64,000 bases of DNA from Gnetum montanum (taxonomy: Eukaryota; Streptophyta; Gnetopsida; Gnetales; Gnetaceae): positions 84,956 through 148,955 of the forward strand of contig MNCI01023875.1 in the NCBI GenBank assembly GCA_015680685.1, written 5' to 3'. Within the stretch, counting starts at the first letter, position 1, and every line of letters begins with the position of its first letter. Below are positions 13,600 to 25,340 of this stretch, in pieces. Made by a program: the position numbers and the translations under genes. The notes under the pieces are model-generated. The model saw only the letters and a program-made list of their open reading frames with translations. It was not told where the DNA came from and searched no databases.

Positions 13600-14030
13600 T
13601 ACCATGTCCAGGGGTAGATGGATGTTCTTCACTAGGAGTAGGTAGATCTTCCACACTGGGATAGGAAGATCTTCTTAGTTCAAATAACATCCTCCTCACT
13701 GGGGGTAGATTCTTCTTATTGGAGGATAGATCTTGCTCTTTGTTAGATCTTCCTTGCTACATCCTCCTTACTAAAGCTTCCTTACCATAGCTTCCTTGTA
13801 GGAGATTCCTTGCTAGAGAAGAGGTGTAGATATTTTGGTCCCATCACCCTATGCTAAGAGGATGGTGTCAAGGTTGGGGGGATGAGAAATCAATGCTAGG
13901 AGGAAAGTTTACACCCCTTCACAATAAGTCTTGACAACCTCATATCCTTCCACACTAGGACCATCCCTTCTCATTGAGTGGTAGATGAGATCCACCTGTC
14001 TACGTTGGGGGTAGTTGAGATCTCCCTAGT
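13600..14030 (+). repeat. Degenerate short tandem repeat of TAGATCTTCC / CACTGGGGGTAG words
   Basis: Words such as CACTAGGAGTAGGTAGATC, CACTGGGATAGG and CACTGGGGGTAGATTC recur at irregular 25-45 bp intervals, mixed with TCCTTGCTA words. The array lies between the exon-like locus and the 3' region of Tat copy 2. A related word (CACTGAGCATAGGTG) opens the window at position 1, so the array probably belongs to the Tat element's 3' end. Confidence 0.5.
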
Positions 14031-14589
14031 TGCAAATGTTCCAGCATAGAAGATGTTACACCCCCCATAAAACCTATTGCATTGTCATTTTTGGAATTGC
14101 AAAAGGAATTTTTTACCTTGTCCTAAGGCTTAGATATAGACATTAGGTGACTTTTTCCATTCAAGGAATGAGGCTTTGACCACTTATGAGGCATTTTTCA
14201 GCCCCACAAGTATATGATATGTGAGATTTCCACTCATGGATTACAATACTCACATTTATAATGAAGTATAGCCTCAGGATTTCATGGGATGAAAGTCAAA
14301 AAGGTTACACATTATTACAATGTGTAAATTTGATGGTGTTTCAATGGCCCCTCTTTGTTAGTGCCTAGAGGATTGACCTGAGAAACATTGACAAACAATA
14401 CAAAACACTACTTCATGTAGGTTATGCGAGATGATAAAATAAGATACTTAAGTCACCAATGGTACTACTTTATGGTTCCAATAGGCCATGTTGCTAGTTT
14501 AAGATCATAGTGAACCATGGTAAAGTAATCTCACTTGCTAATGATTATCAATGTCATGGTAGCTATAGGCCACATGTAGGCTATGTATA

Positions 14590-15413
14590 GTAAGGCTTCA
14601 AATAAGAATGATTGACCAACTTGGCTAACTCATTCCCATCCATGTTAGCTATCCTGAATGCTCCATGGCTATAGGATCTAATGACAAGGAAGGATCGTTC
14701 CTAGTTGTTTGAGAACTTGTATGCATGTTCATGAATGGTTGTTAGATATCACCTTCCTTGATCATATGTCTCATCAAGTTAATATTTGTGTTTCCACTTT
14801 TTCCTCTCTTAATAGTTCTTGATTTGAGCAAGTGTTCACAATTATTGCTCCTCCACCAAGTCCAAGACCATGGTACAAATCTCCTTGTTCTATTTGTCAT
14901 TAATGAAATTTGATAAGGCTACCACAGTGATGGTACTTATAATTCAAGAGGTAAAACAACTTCAAAACCATAAGGAAGGCTATAAGAAGTTACTCTTGTT
15001 GTGGTATAGTATGTTGTTTTGTAGGCCCAAAGTGCATGGAAAAGTTACTCATCCCACTTGTGCTTGCTATTGTTGAGCATTTTCTTGAGTAAGTTGATGA
15101 TGGTCGTGTTGCTTGCCTCTGCTTGCCCATTGTCCTAAGGGTAGTAGGATGATAAGAAGGAATGCTTAATGCCTAGGTCATGACAAAAGTTCTTTGTTTC
15201 ATGGCTACTAAACTATGGTCCATTATCTATTCCAACTATCATAGGTATGACAAAATGAGCTACTATGTTGTCCAAGATAAATTTATAGAACTTCTTAGAT
15301 GTAGTCTTCCTAAGGGGAATAGCCTCAACCCACTTAGTAAAGTATTCAATTACGATGATGATGAAGTTGTCTCCTGCGGATGACTTAGGTGTTATAGGTC
15401 CAATGATATTCAA
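14590..15413 (-). pseudogene. Ty3/gypsy integrase, copy 2
   Basis: The open stretch 15413-15213 (minus) reads NIIGPITPKSSAGDNFI, then IEYFTKWVEAIPLRK, then a segment ending IVGIDNGP. This is the integrase catalytic core of a Tat-type element. The conserved Asp before NG is present here (IDNGP) but is Asn in copy 1. The rest of the core is frameshifted. The tail at about 14730-14590 matches the copy 1 C-terminal block. Copy 2 has Trp in KWVEA where copy 1 has a stop. Confidence 0.85.
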
Positions 15414-15989
15414 TTCCCATCATTGAAATGATCATGTGATCTAAGTAGTATGTAACTCAGTTGATGGTATATGTATAAGGTTTCTATGTCATTGTCTTAT
15501 GTCATAGGTTTTAATCTTTTATAGGTAGTCATTTTTCATTTAGGGCTAGTAGTAACCTAATCATCTAATCTTAGCAATCAGGGCTCTAGGTCCTATATGT
15601 TCCTCATACATGTGCTTGTGAACTTGTTCTAGAATTATTCTAGTCTTAGTTTTACCTAAGCACGCTAGTAATATGCTATTATAGGACCATCACCAATAAG
15701 TGTTATTGCCAATGATGACATACTTCTTCGATCATTTACATATATTATCCTTTTGAGTAGTATTCAAGCCTTGTGAATGTTCACCATGAAGGAGGTAAAA
15801 TTTAATATTGTCATATCATTCCCTAGTAGGAGTAGTATGAATGATGGACAAAAAGGTATCCTCAGTGCTCTACATGATGGAAATAGCATAGTTCATAGTC
15901 AAGGTTGACAACCTACTAAACACATTTGATATTACACTAATTGCTAGTATTGCAATGGCATCGACTATAGCCTTCTTATTTTGGGGTAT

Positions 15990-16690
15990 GTGTTGGATAT
16001 CAACATATATAAATTATTGTAACAATTGCTTCCCTAAGTCATAGTAAGGTTGTAGATGTTTGGATTTATGTGCATATACTTTGGTTACTTGATTAATAAT
16101 AAGTTGTGAATTGCCTTTGATCGTCAAATGATTAACTCCTAGGTCATGAGCTACCATTGTCCCTTTGATCAAACTTTCATACTCTACTATATTGCTAGTA
16201 CATGGAAACTCAAAACTATAGGAGAAGGATCAGATTTCACTAGATGGGAATATTAGGATACTAGAGGCACTAGTTCCATGGGTAGTTGAAGCTTCATCAA
16301 AGTGCATGATTACTTGATAACCCTCAAGCACTTGCCTAATAGTTTCTACATTTTCATCAAGGAACTTAGGATCTATTGTTGCTTGATCATCAATAGGTGA
16401 AATAGTAAGTTTTATGGATATAGCTTGACCTTTCATTAATAATTAAGAGACATAATGAAGATCAAACTCTACAATTATGGCTTTCCATCAAGTTATATGC
16501 GTACTTTCATAGATGTTGGTTGTGATGGCTCTAAGTATGTTATTCTTGAAAATTACATTGACTTGGCTCCTAAAGAGGTAGTATCTCCATTTCTTTAATG
16601 AGAAGACTAGGGATAGACAGTAATTCTCCACTTTAGTGTATCAGGTCTCATGGGCAATTAACACATGGCTCAAGTAATTGTGGAATATGA
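15990..16690 (-). pseudogene. Ty3/gypsy RNase H plus second RNase H, copy 2
   Basis: Minus strand: about 16690-16500 reads as the end of the first RNase H (HETRYTKVE-like text, then LKKWRYYLF). 16436-16230 is open and covers the linker plus the start of the second RNase H (VIMHFDEASTTHGTSAS, where copy 1 has FDGAST). The segment to about 15990 corresponds to the AEYEALIKG region of copy 1, with frame breaks. Confidence 0.75.
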
Positions 16691-16729
16691 TGACTAGATG
16701 TTCCACAATAGAATTAGATAGATCTCATT

Positions 16730-16941
16730 CATTAATCTATTTTAAATAAGATGAGATCCTATTCATGTAAATCTTATCCGATCCATGTTTAGGACATCCC
16801 ATATTAAGAAGATCCTTAAATATGATGATAAGGATCATTAATCTATTTTAAAGATGAGATCCTATTCATGGAATTCTTATCCAATCCATGTTTAGGACAT
16901 TCCATATTAAGAAGATCCTTAAATAAGATGATAAGGATCAT
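16730..16941 (+). repeat. ~106-bp tandem duplication inside the copia LTR
   Basis: Unit 1 is about 16730-16835 and unit 2 about 16836-16941. Both start CATTAATCTATTTTAAA and run to GATGATAAGGATC, with a few differences and a 3-bp length change near the start. The unit lies in the likely U3 part, upstream of the TATA-like box. Confidence 0.88.
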
Positions 16942-17000
16942 CCACATGATTTATTAGATTCATGCTTATCTCTCCAAATCTATTCTTGGGAGATGAAGGT

Positions 17001-17010
17001 CTATATAATT
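17001..17010 (+). promoter_or_regulatory. TATA-like box of the copia LTR
   Basis: CTATATAATT lies about 150 bp before the LTR end, the usual place for the U3/R promoter of a plant copia LTR. Transcription would start some 30 bp downstream. Confidence 0.5.
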
Positions 17011-17160
17011 GTAGCCGCACATATTCATTCACAATAGAAAAAAAATAATACAGAAGACATACAGAAGTTAGAAATTTTAACAAGAGTGTTCTTGTTCTAA
17101 CAAAGTTCTTTATTTCCTTTAAGCTTAGTTTGTAGATCCATGGTCCTTTAGACTCTTCAT

Positions 17161-17178
17161 TTGGTATTAGAGTTGGTT
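17161..17178 (+). other. Primer-binding site, initiator-Met tRNA type
   Basis: TTGGTATTAGAGTTGGTT follows the LTR end. Plant copia elements typically have TGGTATCAGAGC here, complementary to the 3' end of initiator-Met tRNA. The C-to-T change inside ATCAG fits the general decay pattern in this window. Confidence 0.8.
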
Positions 17179-17210
17179 AGCTCAGATTCTTGATAATAGA
17201 TCTCTCCAAG

Positions 17211-18102
17211 ATGGCCCAAAATCATGGATTCATGTCTCTCCACGTTCATGTCTTAAATGGAGAGAATTATTAATATTAGGCAATCAAGATGAAGACATTC
17301 TTGATCTCACAAGATCTTTGGGATCATGTTGAAAATGGATTCCAAGATGTTGATCAAGCAACATTTCAAGCCTTGAAGGAAGATAAAAAGAATGAATTTA
17401 AGGAGCTTCATAAGAAATATGCAAAAGCATTATTCATCATTCAATCTGGGTTAGATCTAATAATCTTTCCCAAATTTGTTATGCATCAAACTAGCAAAGC
17501 TGCATGGGATGCACTAGACATTGCATACAAGGGATCATTAAAAGTTCGAGTTGTCAAGTTACAAGTTTTAAGAAAAGATTTTGAATCTTTGCACATGCTA
17601 GATTTAGAGAATATTGATCAATACATTAGCTAATTTCAACAACTTGAAAATGGACTTGAATCTTGTGGAGATATGCTTGAGGAAAGGCATGCTATTAAAA
17701 AGATCCTTCGAAGTGTAACCAGACGATATGATCCCATCATCATGGCTATTGAAGAAGTAAGAGATCTTGATAAGATGACCATGGTTGAACTCATAGGAAT
17801 CTTAAGAACATATGAGCAAGGAATTGTTGAACGTGAGGATTAAATAGCAAATGCATTTAAAGGAATATTTCAAAGGACATCCAATCAAAATCAAAATCAA
17901 CATCAAAGATCCTCAAGTGGATCCTCGTTTAGAGGACATGGACATAGTCATTGTAGATCTAGAGGTTGTGGTTGTGGAAGATCAAATCAATCAAAGGAAG
18001 GTAAGCATTGTGATTTCTATGGTACCAACACCCACAATACTCTTGAATGTTGGTCAAGGAAGAAGTAATGAAAAGAAGAGCTATAGTAAAAAAGATAAAT
18101 AA
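17211..18102 (+). pseudogene. Ty1/copia gag (capsid and zinc knuckle)
   Basis: The frame starts at the ATG at 17211, 52 bp after the LTR, and can be followed in one frame to about 18102. It is interrupted by in-frame stops at 17271, 17277 and 17631, among others. The stop at 17277 sits where plant copia gags have Trp (NY.YW..KM). The open part 17289-17633 matches the UBN2-type capsid region: KTFLISQDLWDHVENG, then ALFIIQSGL, AWDALDIAY and VVKLQVLRKDFESL. At 18009-18050 lies the zinc knuckle, reading CDFYGTNTHNTLEC. It is a CCHC box whose second Cys is Tyr. No protease follows. Confidence 0.85.
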
Positions 18103-18109
18103 ATAGATA

Positions 18110-19882
18110 GATCCTACTTTGCTATGCAAGGGATGCAACCCACTTGATTGAAGTTAATTGCCATTAGAATTACTATTATGCTTCAACTATGTTCCTCTAA
18201 AGAGAAGTCAACTAGCTAAGCTACTATATCATGTTAGATGAAAGAAGATATCATATAGATAAAGCATACAAGCATGCATGTAGATTATAAATGATAATAG
18301 TTGTATCACTATTGAAAATTGCAATGCTTCTTACTAGAAATAAATTACTAGGAATTTATTATAAATTACTTGAATGTGTTATTTTGATGTATTGGCTATC
18401 TTAGGAAGGATTTTGGATATGAATAAACCTCTCTCCTACCTTGATAGAGACACATATGGCTAGGATATATAATTTTAAATAATCCTTGGGATACATTTTT
18501 TCAAATAAGCCATCTACACCATTGGGTAAAATAAGCAGTACTTGGAATTGATTAGCTATGAGTGAACCTACACCTAGTTGAGATAGGTTTAATAGCCAAA
18601 TTAGTTCATCCATATCCACCTGTAGAGGTGGATTCAATAACATGCATGCTTGAGTCTACCTTATAAACACTTTAATTTAAAAAAAATTATAATATTGAAA
18701 TTCTTATTGATATATGTATGATATACCTCCTTTGTTAATTTATTAAAATTATCTATGAATGGTATGTTTATTCGAATGATGACATAGAATAACATATCTA
18801 TTGCATACATATCTATCTCATCTCGAGGATCTTATAATATAAGAAATTTAATAGGAAAACTTAAGAAAGGAGGTGTAATCTATAAGATCATCTCAAAAGA
18901 AAATTGATTTTTTTTTTTTTGCTTAGCTATGAGGGCATATATGACCTTGTATCAAATTATAAAGGATGAAGGATGCTTAATGTAGCCATTCTAGCATTGT
19001 GCAAATGCTATGTGATTCTAATAACTAAGGCACTAGGGGACTCAACAAGTAAAGTGCTACCAACATAGTATACTAACAAAGTTGCTTGCTAAAGCCATTG
19101 GAGCTTGCTAGTAATTATTTTATAAAGTAGCAAAGCTTCTCTAAAGAAACTCTATATAGTTTCATTGTTTACCTATTGAATCAACCAAAAATTAAGCATA
19201 TCATATCCATTATATTGATTAATAATTAAAAAAAAAGAGAAATTAATTTCAAAACTACACCATAAACTTAAATTAAATTGTGGATTTACTATAACAATCT
19301 TAAAAATGGAATAAGCAAGCGAGTAGGTAAGTAAGCAAGCTACTACATAATGTAACTTTGTGACTAAGCTAACAAGACAAACCATTAGGAATAAGGAAGG
19401 CTATGAGAAAAATCCTATGCGACTTAGTAGTTAGACAAAATTTGTTTTACATAGCCTACATAAGCTAAATTCCTTCATGAATTTAAAGGAACAACATTTA
19501 AAGAAGAAAGTTTTCCTTACATGAGCCATAGCCAAGTATAGCTAATAGAGATTTGATTTGAATGAATTATCCCCATCTAACTCAATTCCTATGAAGATAG
19601 CATTTATGTGCTAATTTTTTTATTCATCTATTTTGAAGATTAAAACTGAAGACATGTTTTAGTAAATATTTTCAAATTTGTAAAGTTTTTTAATTACATG
19701 GATGTAACCTAAAATAGCCCCCTCCAATTATCTTTGGAGGTGTTGCCAATCCCATGGTCTAATTCCCCACTCCTAATGGGAAGCATTGAAAGGCTCATAT
19801 TGTCGTATCATATATCAAGCTTATACCTAAGTGAGAGGATAGGGAAATTATCTTTCCTAGTTTTGGATATATGAACAAGGTT
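18110..19882. other. No supported gene
   Basis: Protease and integrase of the copia element would be expected here, but I cannot recognise them. The minus-strand open frame 18643-18401 gives an unfamiliar Leu/Ile-rich peptide and is not called. The stretch ends at an assembly gap. Confidence 0.5.
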
Positions 19883-20111
19883 NNNNNNNNNNNNNNNNNN
19901 NNNNNNNNNNNNNNNNNNNNNNNNNNNNNNNNNNNNNNNNNNNNNNNNNNNNNNNNNNNNNNNNNNNNNNNNNNNNNNNNNNNNNNNNNNNNNNNNNNNN
20001 NNNNNNNNNNNNNNNNNNNNNNNNNNNNNNNNNNNNNNNNNNNNNNNNNNNNNNNNNNNNNNNNNNNNNNNNNNNNNNNNNNNNNNNNNNNNNNNNNNNN
20101 NNNNNNNNNNN
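19883..20111. other. Assembly gap (229 N)
   Basis: A run of 229 N. Any open frame running across it is an artefact. Sequence on the two sides may not be truly adjacent. Confidence 0.99.
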
Positions 20112-20629
20112 AAGATTTCATATTGATAAAGCTGCTTATCCAATGTGGTTTGGTAAAAGCACCAATGTTTAATATGTTAAAATCTTTGCTAGAAAAGATT
20201 ATATTAAGAATAAAGACACTATTCATAAGCTTGATAGTTGATGTGATGATGGTGTGTTTATTAGATATTTTAATCAACTAAAAGATTATCATTTTTTAAA
20301 TTTAAGAATATCAAATATTGTTAAATTTCTAGATATTAAAATTGATGAATTATCAAAAGAAGCCAATCACAAGGTTGAGAACGATATGAGTGCATCTAAT
20401 GAAAAAAAATGATGATGACATTTTAGGACATCAACAACCTAGTAAATCTACATAGAATTAAATGATTTTTACTAAAGAAGGAGAAATAGAGTAAGAGATT
20501 TCTCTTAATAATGGTCCAAAAAATAAGAACATAAAGATTCATATATAAGTTAGATATTCTAGAAACTCCTATTAGGAAAATAATAAAAAATATAATTCTT
20601 GGAGCCATGGATCATGATTTAATAGTATG

Positions 20630-21000
20630 TTTTGTTGCAAATTGGATATTTACAAAAAAGTTGAATGATAATGACAAAGTCATCAAGAACAAAGCAAAAC
20701 TTGTAGTAAAAGGCTTTTCTTAGATTAAAGGGTTTGACCATCAAGATACTTTAGCTCTAATTGCAAGAATAAAATGCATCAAAATGCTTTTAGTATTCAT
20801 ATCATATCAAGAATTTAAGCTTAAGATTGTGTAGAAAATTTATTAATTCCATGAAATTAAAATTTGAGATGTATACGATGGGAGAGATATCTCATTTTTT
20901 AGGGTTTCACATTTAGCAACTTAAATAGGGTACCTTTATTTTCAATGTAAAATATATTCAAAAAATGCTTAAATGCCTTGGCATAACCAAAGAAAAAACT
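20630..21000 (+). pseudogene. Ty1/copia reverse transcriptase fragment
   Basis: About 20638-20838 reads WIFTKKLNDNDKVIKNKAKL, VVKGFS, a stop, IKGFDHQDTLA, ARIKCIKMLLVF. This is the N-terminal signature of copia RT (normally W-F--K, ARLVAKGFSQ, D--ETFAPVAR). The stop at 20721-20723 is TAG where Gln (CAG) is expected. After a deletion removing the YVDD catalytic part, about 20850-21000 reads FEMYTMGEISHFLGFHI, the block before the RNase H domain. It probably belongs to the same insertion as the gag at 17.2 kb, but the gap and divergence prevent proof. Confidence 0.85.
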
Positions 21001-21089
21001 TATTGTTCTTGTAAATATGTTCTCACAGATATGCAAAAATACCTCCATGAATTAAATGTTTGAATATCCAGCTTATGGCTATAAATGAT

Positions 21090-22610
21090 CTTTGAAATAA
21101 TATAACTCTTAATAAATCAATGATTATGAAATAAATGGGCATGAACCTCTAATCAAATATAGACTTAGCCTACCATCCATGATTTAGAAATGGTAGGGGA
21201 ATTCATAAACAATAATAAATTTAATGATAAAATTAATAGGATCTAAGAAATGTGAATAAGATCTAGGTAATGTAAGTATACTTGGAATAATTAAAAAAGT
21301 GTAAAATGGATAATAAATAATAAACCAATATGTGGGAAAGGTCTTGATTTATTTCTTCTCAATATAAAAATGCCTTATTTGATATAATGGCAAAGTTTGC
21401 CTCCTAGGGAGGGCCAAGGAGTATAATACATGAGATACAAATTGAAGTTGGAAATTGGATGAATAAACTTCATTTAGGGTAGAGATGATGAATTTTGATG
21501 CCTTAAGAGTTTTCATATGAATGAGAAGCTTGTTAACATTGTTTGGAATCAGTTCAAGGGTCAAATACAATCATTGCTACATATTTTCCTATAGGTGACA
21601 TTGGCATTATAGCAAATAATGCTAACACTAGCTTTAATGATACTAGAAATATTCTAGAAGATGCTAACATTGGAATCAATGTATCCATGTGTACTATCAA
21701 ATATGTAGGAATCAGGATAGAGTTGATAGGATGTTAAGGATGTAAGGATGACCATGAACCACACAAGCAATGTAGGTGGCACGAATGTTGGTGCTCTTAG
21801 CATCTTTTAAAATTCCAAAAGTATATTTAAATCTTGAGAGATTACCCTAACATGTGCTAGAACTTCATATTTATAGGCCTAGGGCTAGGATTAAGGTTTT
21901 GAAATTCATAAGAGCTAGAAGTAACAACTCATATTTCATTTTTGAAAAGCTAAGATCACACACTAAAGATGATGTGGTGATGCAATGTTACTAACTTCCA
22001 CTAACCCTTGTAACAATTTGATTATGATGTAATCACATGGTTCACCTAATCTCACCTAACATCACTAACCATCTCATCATTATGTAACAACATCATCAAC
22101 ATATCCTAGTGTCACTTATGTGAAACTTGTCATTTCAAACTTTTGAAAGTTATCCAACTTACCAAAACTAATATTTTTCCTCTAAGGCATGATGAGGGCC
22201 AACTACTTGAAGCTTGTAGAAGCCCAAAATGCCATTGGTGATAGCACTTTTAGGGTATGTTTTCCTAATGACATTGATGCTAATGTTAGGATTAGCATTA
22301 GCATCACTATGATTTTCCAGCCTTGAGACCATAGAATTTTAGTACTAAAAGAAGCTGACAATATTACACTCACACCTTCTTAGCCCACTCGAACATCAAA
22401 AAGGTGGGTATAACACTGATGTTACTCTTCCAAATACAAATGTATACCTATGCAAGAATGAGGATGGAAAGAAATCTGATTTCATAGCTCCATTGTGGGA
22501 AGCCTTCATTATGTAATAGCAAGTATATCTGATATATTTTATGTGGTAGGCTTAGTTTCTTGATTTCATGATGATCCATGAGGATCACATTTATTAACAA
22601 CTAAAAGAAT
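21090..22610. other. No supported gene; separates copia RT from RNase H
   Basis: In an intact copia element RT and RNase H are nearly contiguous, so about 1.5 kb here is extra DNA. A phrase around GCTAACATTGGAATCAATG (about 21663) resembles text near 22270-22315 (GATGCTAATGTTAGG, GCATTAGCATC), which hints at a diverged internal duplication. No domain is recognisable. Confidence 0.4.
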
Positions 22611-22621
22611 TTTTCACTATT

Positions 22622-23030
22622 TGAAGAGTATAATAAATTATGGGCTTTAATATCCAACAAGTAGAACATTTGAGCCAAAGGCTTACACAAATGCTAATTG
22701 GGTTGGCAACAAAGATGATAAAAAATATACTAATGGAAAATACCAGTTTGTTGGTAAAAACTTAGTATCATGGTTATGAATAAAGTATATTTCTATTGTA
22801 TCTTCATCAACAGAAGCTAAATATGAACTTTCTTCTCATTGTTGCAAACAAATTGTTTGGATGTGTAAAATTCTACAGTTCTTTGGTATCATGCTTTTTG
22901 ATTTATTTTTATTTATTATGATAATAATGTTGTTATTTCCATTTTAAAAAATCATGTTTTTCATGACAAAACCAAACATATTAAAATAAAATATCATTTT
23001 CTCTATGATTAAGTGGAACTGCAAATACTA
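22622..23030 (+). pseudogene. Ty1/copia RNase H fragment
   Basis: Reading on the plus strand gives GL, stop, YPTSRTFEPKAYTNANWVGN, KDDKKYTNG, LVSWL, then ISIVSSSTEAKYELSSHCCK. These match the copia RNase H sequence order: a YTDADWAG motif, a DRKSTSG motif, LVSWLSKKQ, and a STAEAEY motif. The first catalytic Asp (D of DADW) is Asn. Several stops are present. This gives the orientation and approximate end of the copia pol. Confidence 0.85.
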
Positions 23031-23039
23031 AAGCTATCT

Positions 23040-25020
23040 TATATCTTAAAAAAAGAGTAAAGAGAGAATATTTTTACAAAATATTTAAGGAAAGATAGGT
23101 TTATATACTTAAAGACATTACTAGGTGTGACTACCCTACCAAAATATACATAAAGATCTAAAACCTCCTAGATTAATTTAGGGATTTTTTTTAAAAAAAA
23201 CAAGCCTAATTGTAGCAATGGAAACGTTCCTATTGTAGAAAAAGTATGGTAATTTTAAGAAGTAGCTAAAGAGCCTAGTGCCCATGCAAATTCAACACCA
23301 TTATTAAAACTATACAAAAATTCACACATTTTCGCATAGGAATCATGATTGAAAGATGATCTTAATACTAGATTTAGGCATGGTAGATGAAGTAAATTGA
23401 ACAAACCATGGGTAAATTATAGGGTCTATATATTTTTCTCTACATATTTCCTCTTTTATTTTTGACTTTGAATTGTTATTGGTCATTGTATCCCCTACTC
23501 TAGACATTCCTACTACTTTCTCACCATGATTTTCTCCACCTACTTCCTAAATTATCATGAGCTTTCCCTTTTTACTTCTCTCCAACTATATTCTCATGTG
23601 AATGTTTACTGTTACTCAATCTCTCTTAGGCTTTGTAGCTCTTAGTTATTTTCTAAGCTTTCAAAAATCTTCTTGATTCACTTAGAAGCTTTAGTGTATA
23701 TCCATGGATATGATGGTTTATTTCGATTGGCTACTTTAATACTCTCCTTTTTATGTTATCTTTTTGATAAAGATTCGTGTGTTGAACTATTTCTTTTTAA
23801 TACTATTTGTGGGGAAGTTACTTTTCATAGTTCTAAAGAAAAGGAGGGAGAATATAATTTCTATATGCAGTGTATTGTTTTATTAGCAAAATGTGATAAT
23901 TTTTTCTCCAATAACTCTACTAAGGTGGTTTGATTCTATGTGACCATAAGACTTTTTTTAAAGTTTTGTTCTAATTTTAGGTTTTTTTTTTTTTTGCTTA
24001 GTAGTTGACTTTTCTATATTTTGTTTTTGTATGAACTTGTGTGCTATCAATGAGCTTCTAATGCTTTAGATTTTTTCCACATGGATTGGTTGTATGATTA
24101 TATGCTTGGATAACATGCTTTATTTGCTTATTTAATATAAGCTTATATGATACAAGTTGTTGGAGTGTCAAATTTGTGTCTTTTAATTTTTTAATTTGGT
24201 TGAATGATGTTGATGCTTTTTGAATTTTTATTAGCTAATTTCATGTTTTCTTTGAGGTAATTTTCCTTTTTAGTTTTATACTTTGTTCTATTCAAGCTCT
24301 ATAAATGCATAAGCTATAATGATCTATTTGCCTAATTCATTCAAGCATGTTGAGTTGATGAGATTCTTTGTTGCTTTATTTTCTCCATAGCTCTGGTTGG
24401 GATCTTTTTTAATCTCAAAAAATGGAAGATTGTTAAATATTCTAAGTTTGCAATACCTTAATGATAGTTGTAGGTTCTTTTTAGGGAAGTAAGTTGCAGG
24501 GTAAGTAATAATTGTAGAAAAAAATCCATGTAGAGCTTGCTCTTTTATTTGATAAGTTTTTTAGAATGGATTTCTAGTTCAATATTTACTTATTTAAAAA
24601 CTAATAGTTGTAATTTTCTTGAAGTTGTCTCATTGTTTAGAACTGGCTTTGATTTATTTAGCTGTACAAAAGAAGTAATTATTGTCTTGGCTCTTGTTGC
24701 ATGACATAAAAGAGAAGTTTAGTTTTTAAAAAGGATTTTTAAGGAGAATATTGGACAATCAATTTTGCTATAAAAAAAAAAGCTCAACGTTGACTTAGCT
24801 TGTATATCCATTTTGCTAAAAATAAGGGCTTAATGCTAACTTCACTTATAGAACCATTTTTGTTTAAAAAATCTTAACATTGACTCAAAAGCTCATCTAA
24901 ATGATTCAATCCAAATAAAAGCAAAAGGTTATTTATGATTTTATGAGTGGTAGATATTGTGCTATAGTTTTCTTTTTAAAAATAAAGTGTTCAAACAAAG
25001 AGAAGGTTAGCTTTATTACA
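23040..25020. other. No supported gene
   Basis: T-rich DNA with one 86-codon open frame (23673-23933, plus) whose translation I do not recognise. No LTR ends, splice pattern or repeat could be defended. Confidence 0.5.
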
Positions 25021-25340
25021 TCATATCTAGAACTGAAATTTAGAATGAAAAGGCTCATTCAAAAAGCCTTTCCATGCTCTAGACCTAAAATTTAAAACCA
25101 AAAAGCTCATTCAAAAAGCTTCACTATGTTAGCTCTAGATTCAAAAAGTTCATCCGAAAAGGCATACCAAGTTAGCTCTGAAACCAATTTCTAGAACCAA
25201 AAAGCTTATTTAAACACCAAAATATAAAAATAAGTTGTGCTTCTTCTCTTGTTCAAATATTTGTTGACTCCTTAACATCAAAAAGCTTGTTTTTAGTTAA
25301 AAGCTAATCCTATGGAAAAGATAACCCTTCCTAAAAAATA
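25020..25340 (+). repeat. Degenerate short repeat of AAAAGCTCATTCAAAAAGC
   Basis: Phrases such as AAGGCTCATTCAAAAAGCC, AAAAAGCTCATTCAAAAAGC, AAAAAGTTCATCCGAAAAGG and AAAAAGCTTATTTAAAC recur roughly every 50-60 bp, separated by TCTAGAACC/TAGCTCTAGA words. Single AAAAGCT words continue to about 25.8 kb. Confidence 0.6.

Larger units (their letters stand above)
14050..16698 (-). mobile_element. Tat-lineage Ty3/gypsy retrotransposon, copy 2 (truncated by a copia insertion)
   Basis: On the minus strand this block repeats the RNase H, second RNase H, integrase and 3' untranslated order of copy 1. Homology to copy 1 can be followed until about 16698, where a copia LTR begins, so the RT, protease, gag and 5' LTR have been cut off. 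At the low-coordinate side, homology continues to about 14050. Below that lie the short tandem repeat and the plus-strand exon-like locus, which may be this element's own 3' region. Confidence 0.82.
16699..17159 (+). mobile_element. Ty1/copia 5' LTR
   Basis: The LTR begins TGTTCCACAATAG, exactly where homology to Tat copy 1 stops, and ends GACTCTTCA. Two bases later comes a primer-binding site complementary to initiator-Met tRNA. It contains a TATA-like box and an internal tandem duplication. No matching 3' LTR was found in the window, so the downstream end is lost or unrecognisable. Confidence 0.8.

Noticed and set aside
18401-18643. 80-codon minus-strand open frame in the copia interval
   Set aside because: Translation is not recognised and nothing around it supports a gene.
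19795-20281. Open frames of 111-160 codons around 20 kb
   Set aside because: They run across the 229-N gap and are artefacts.
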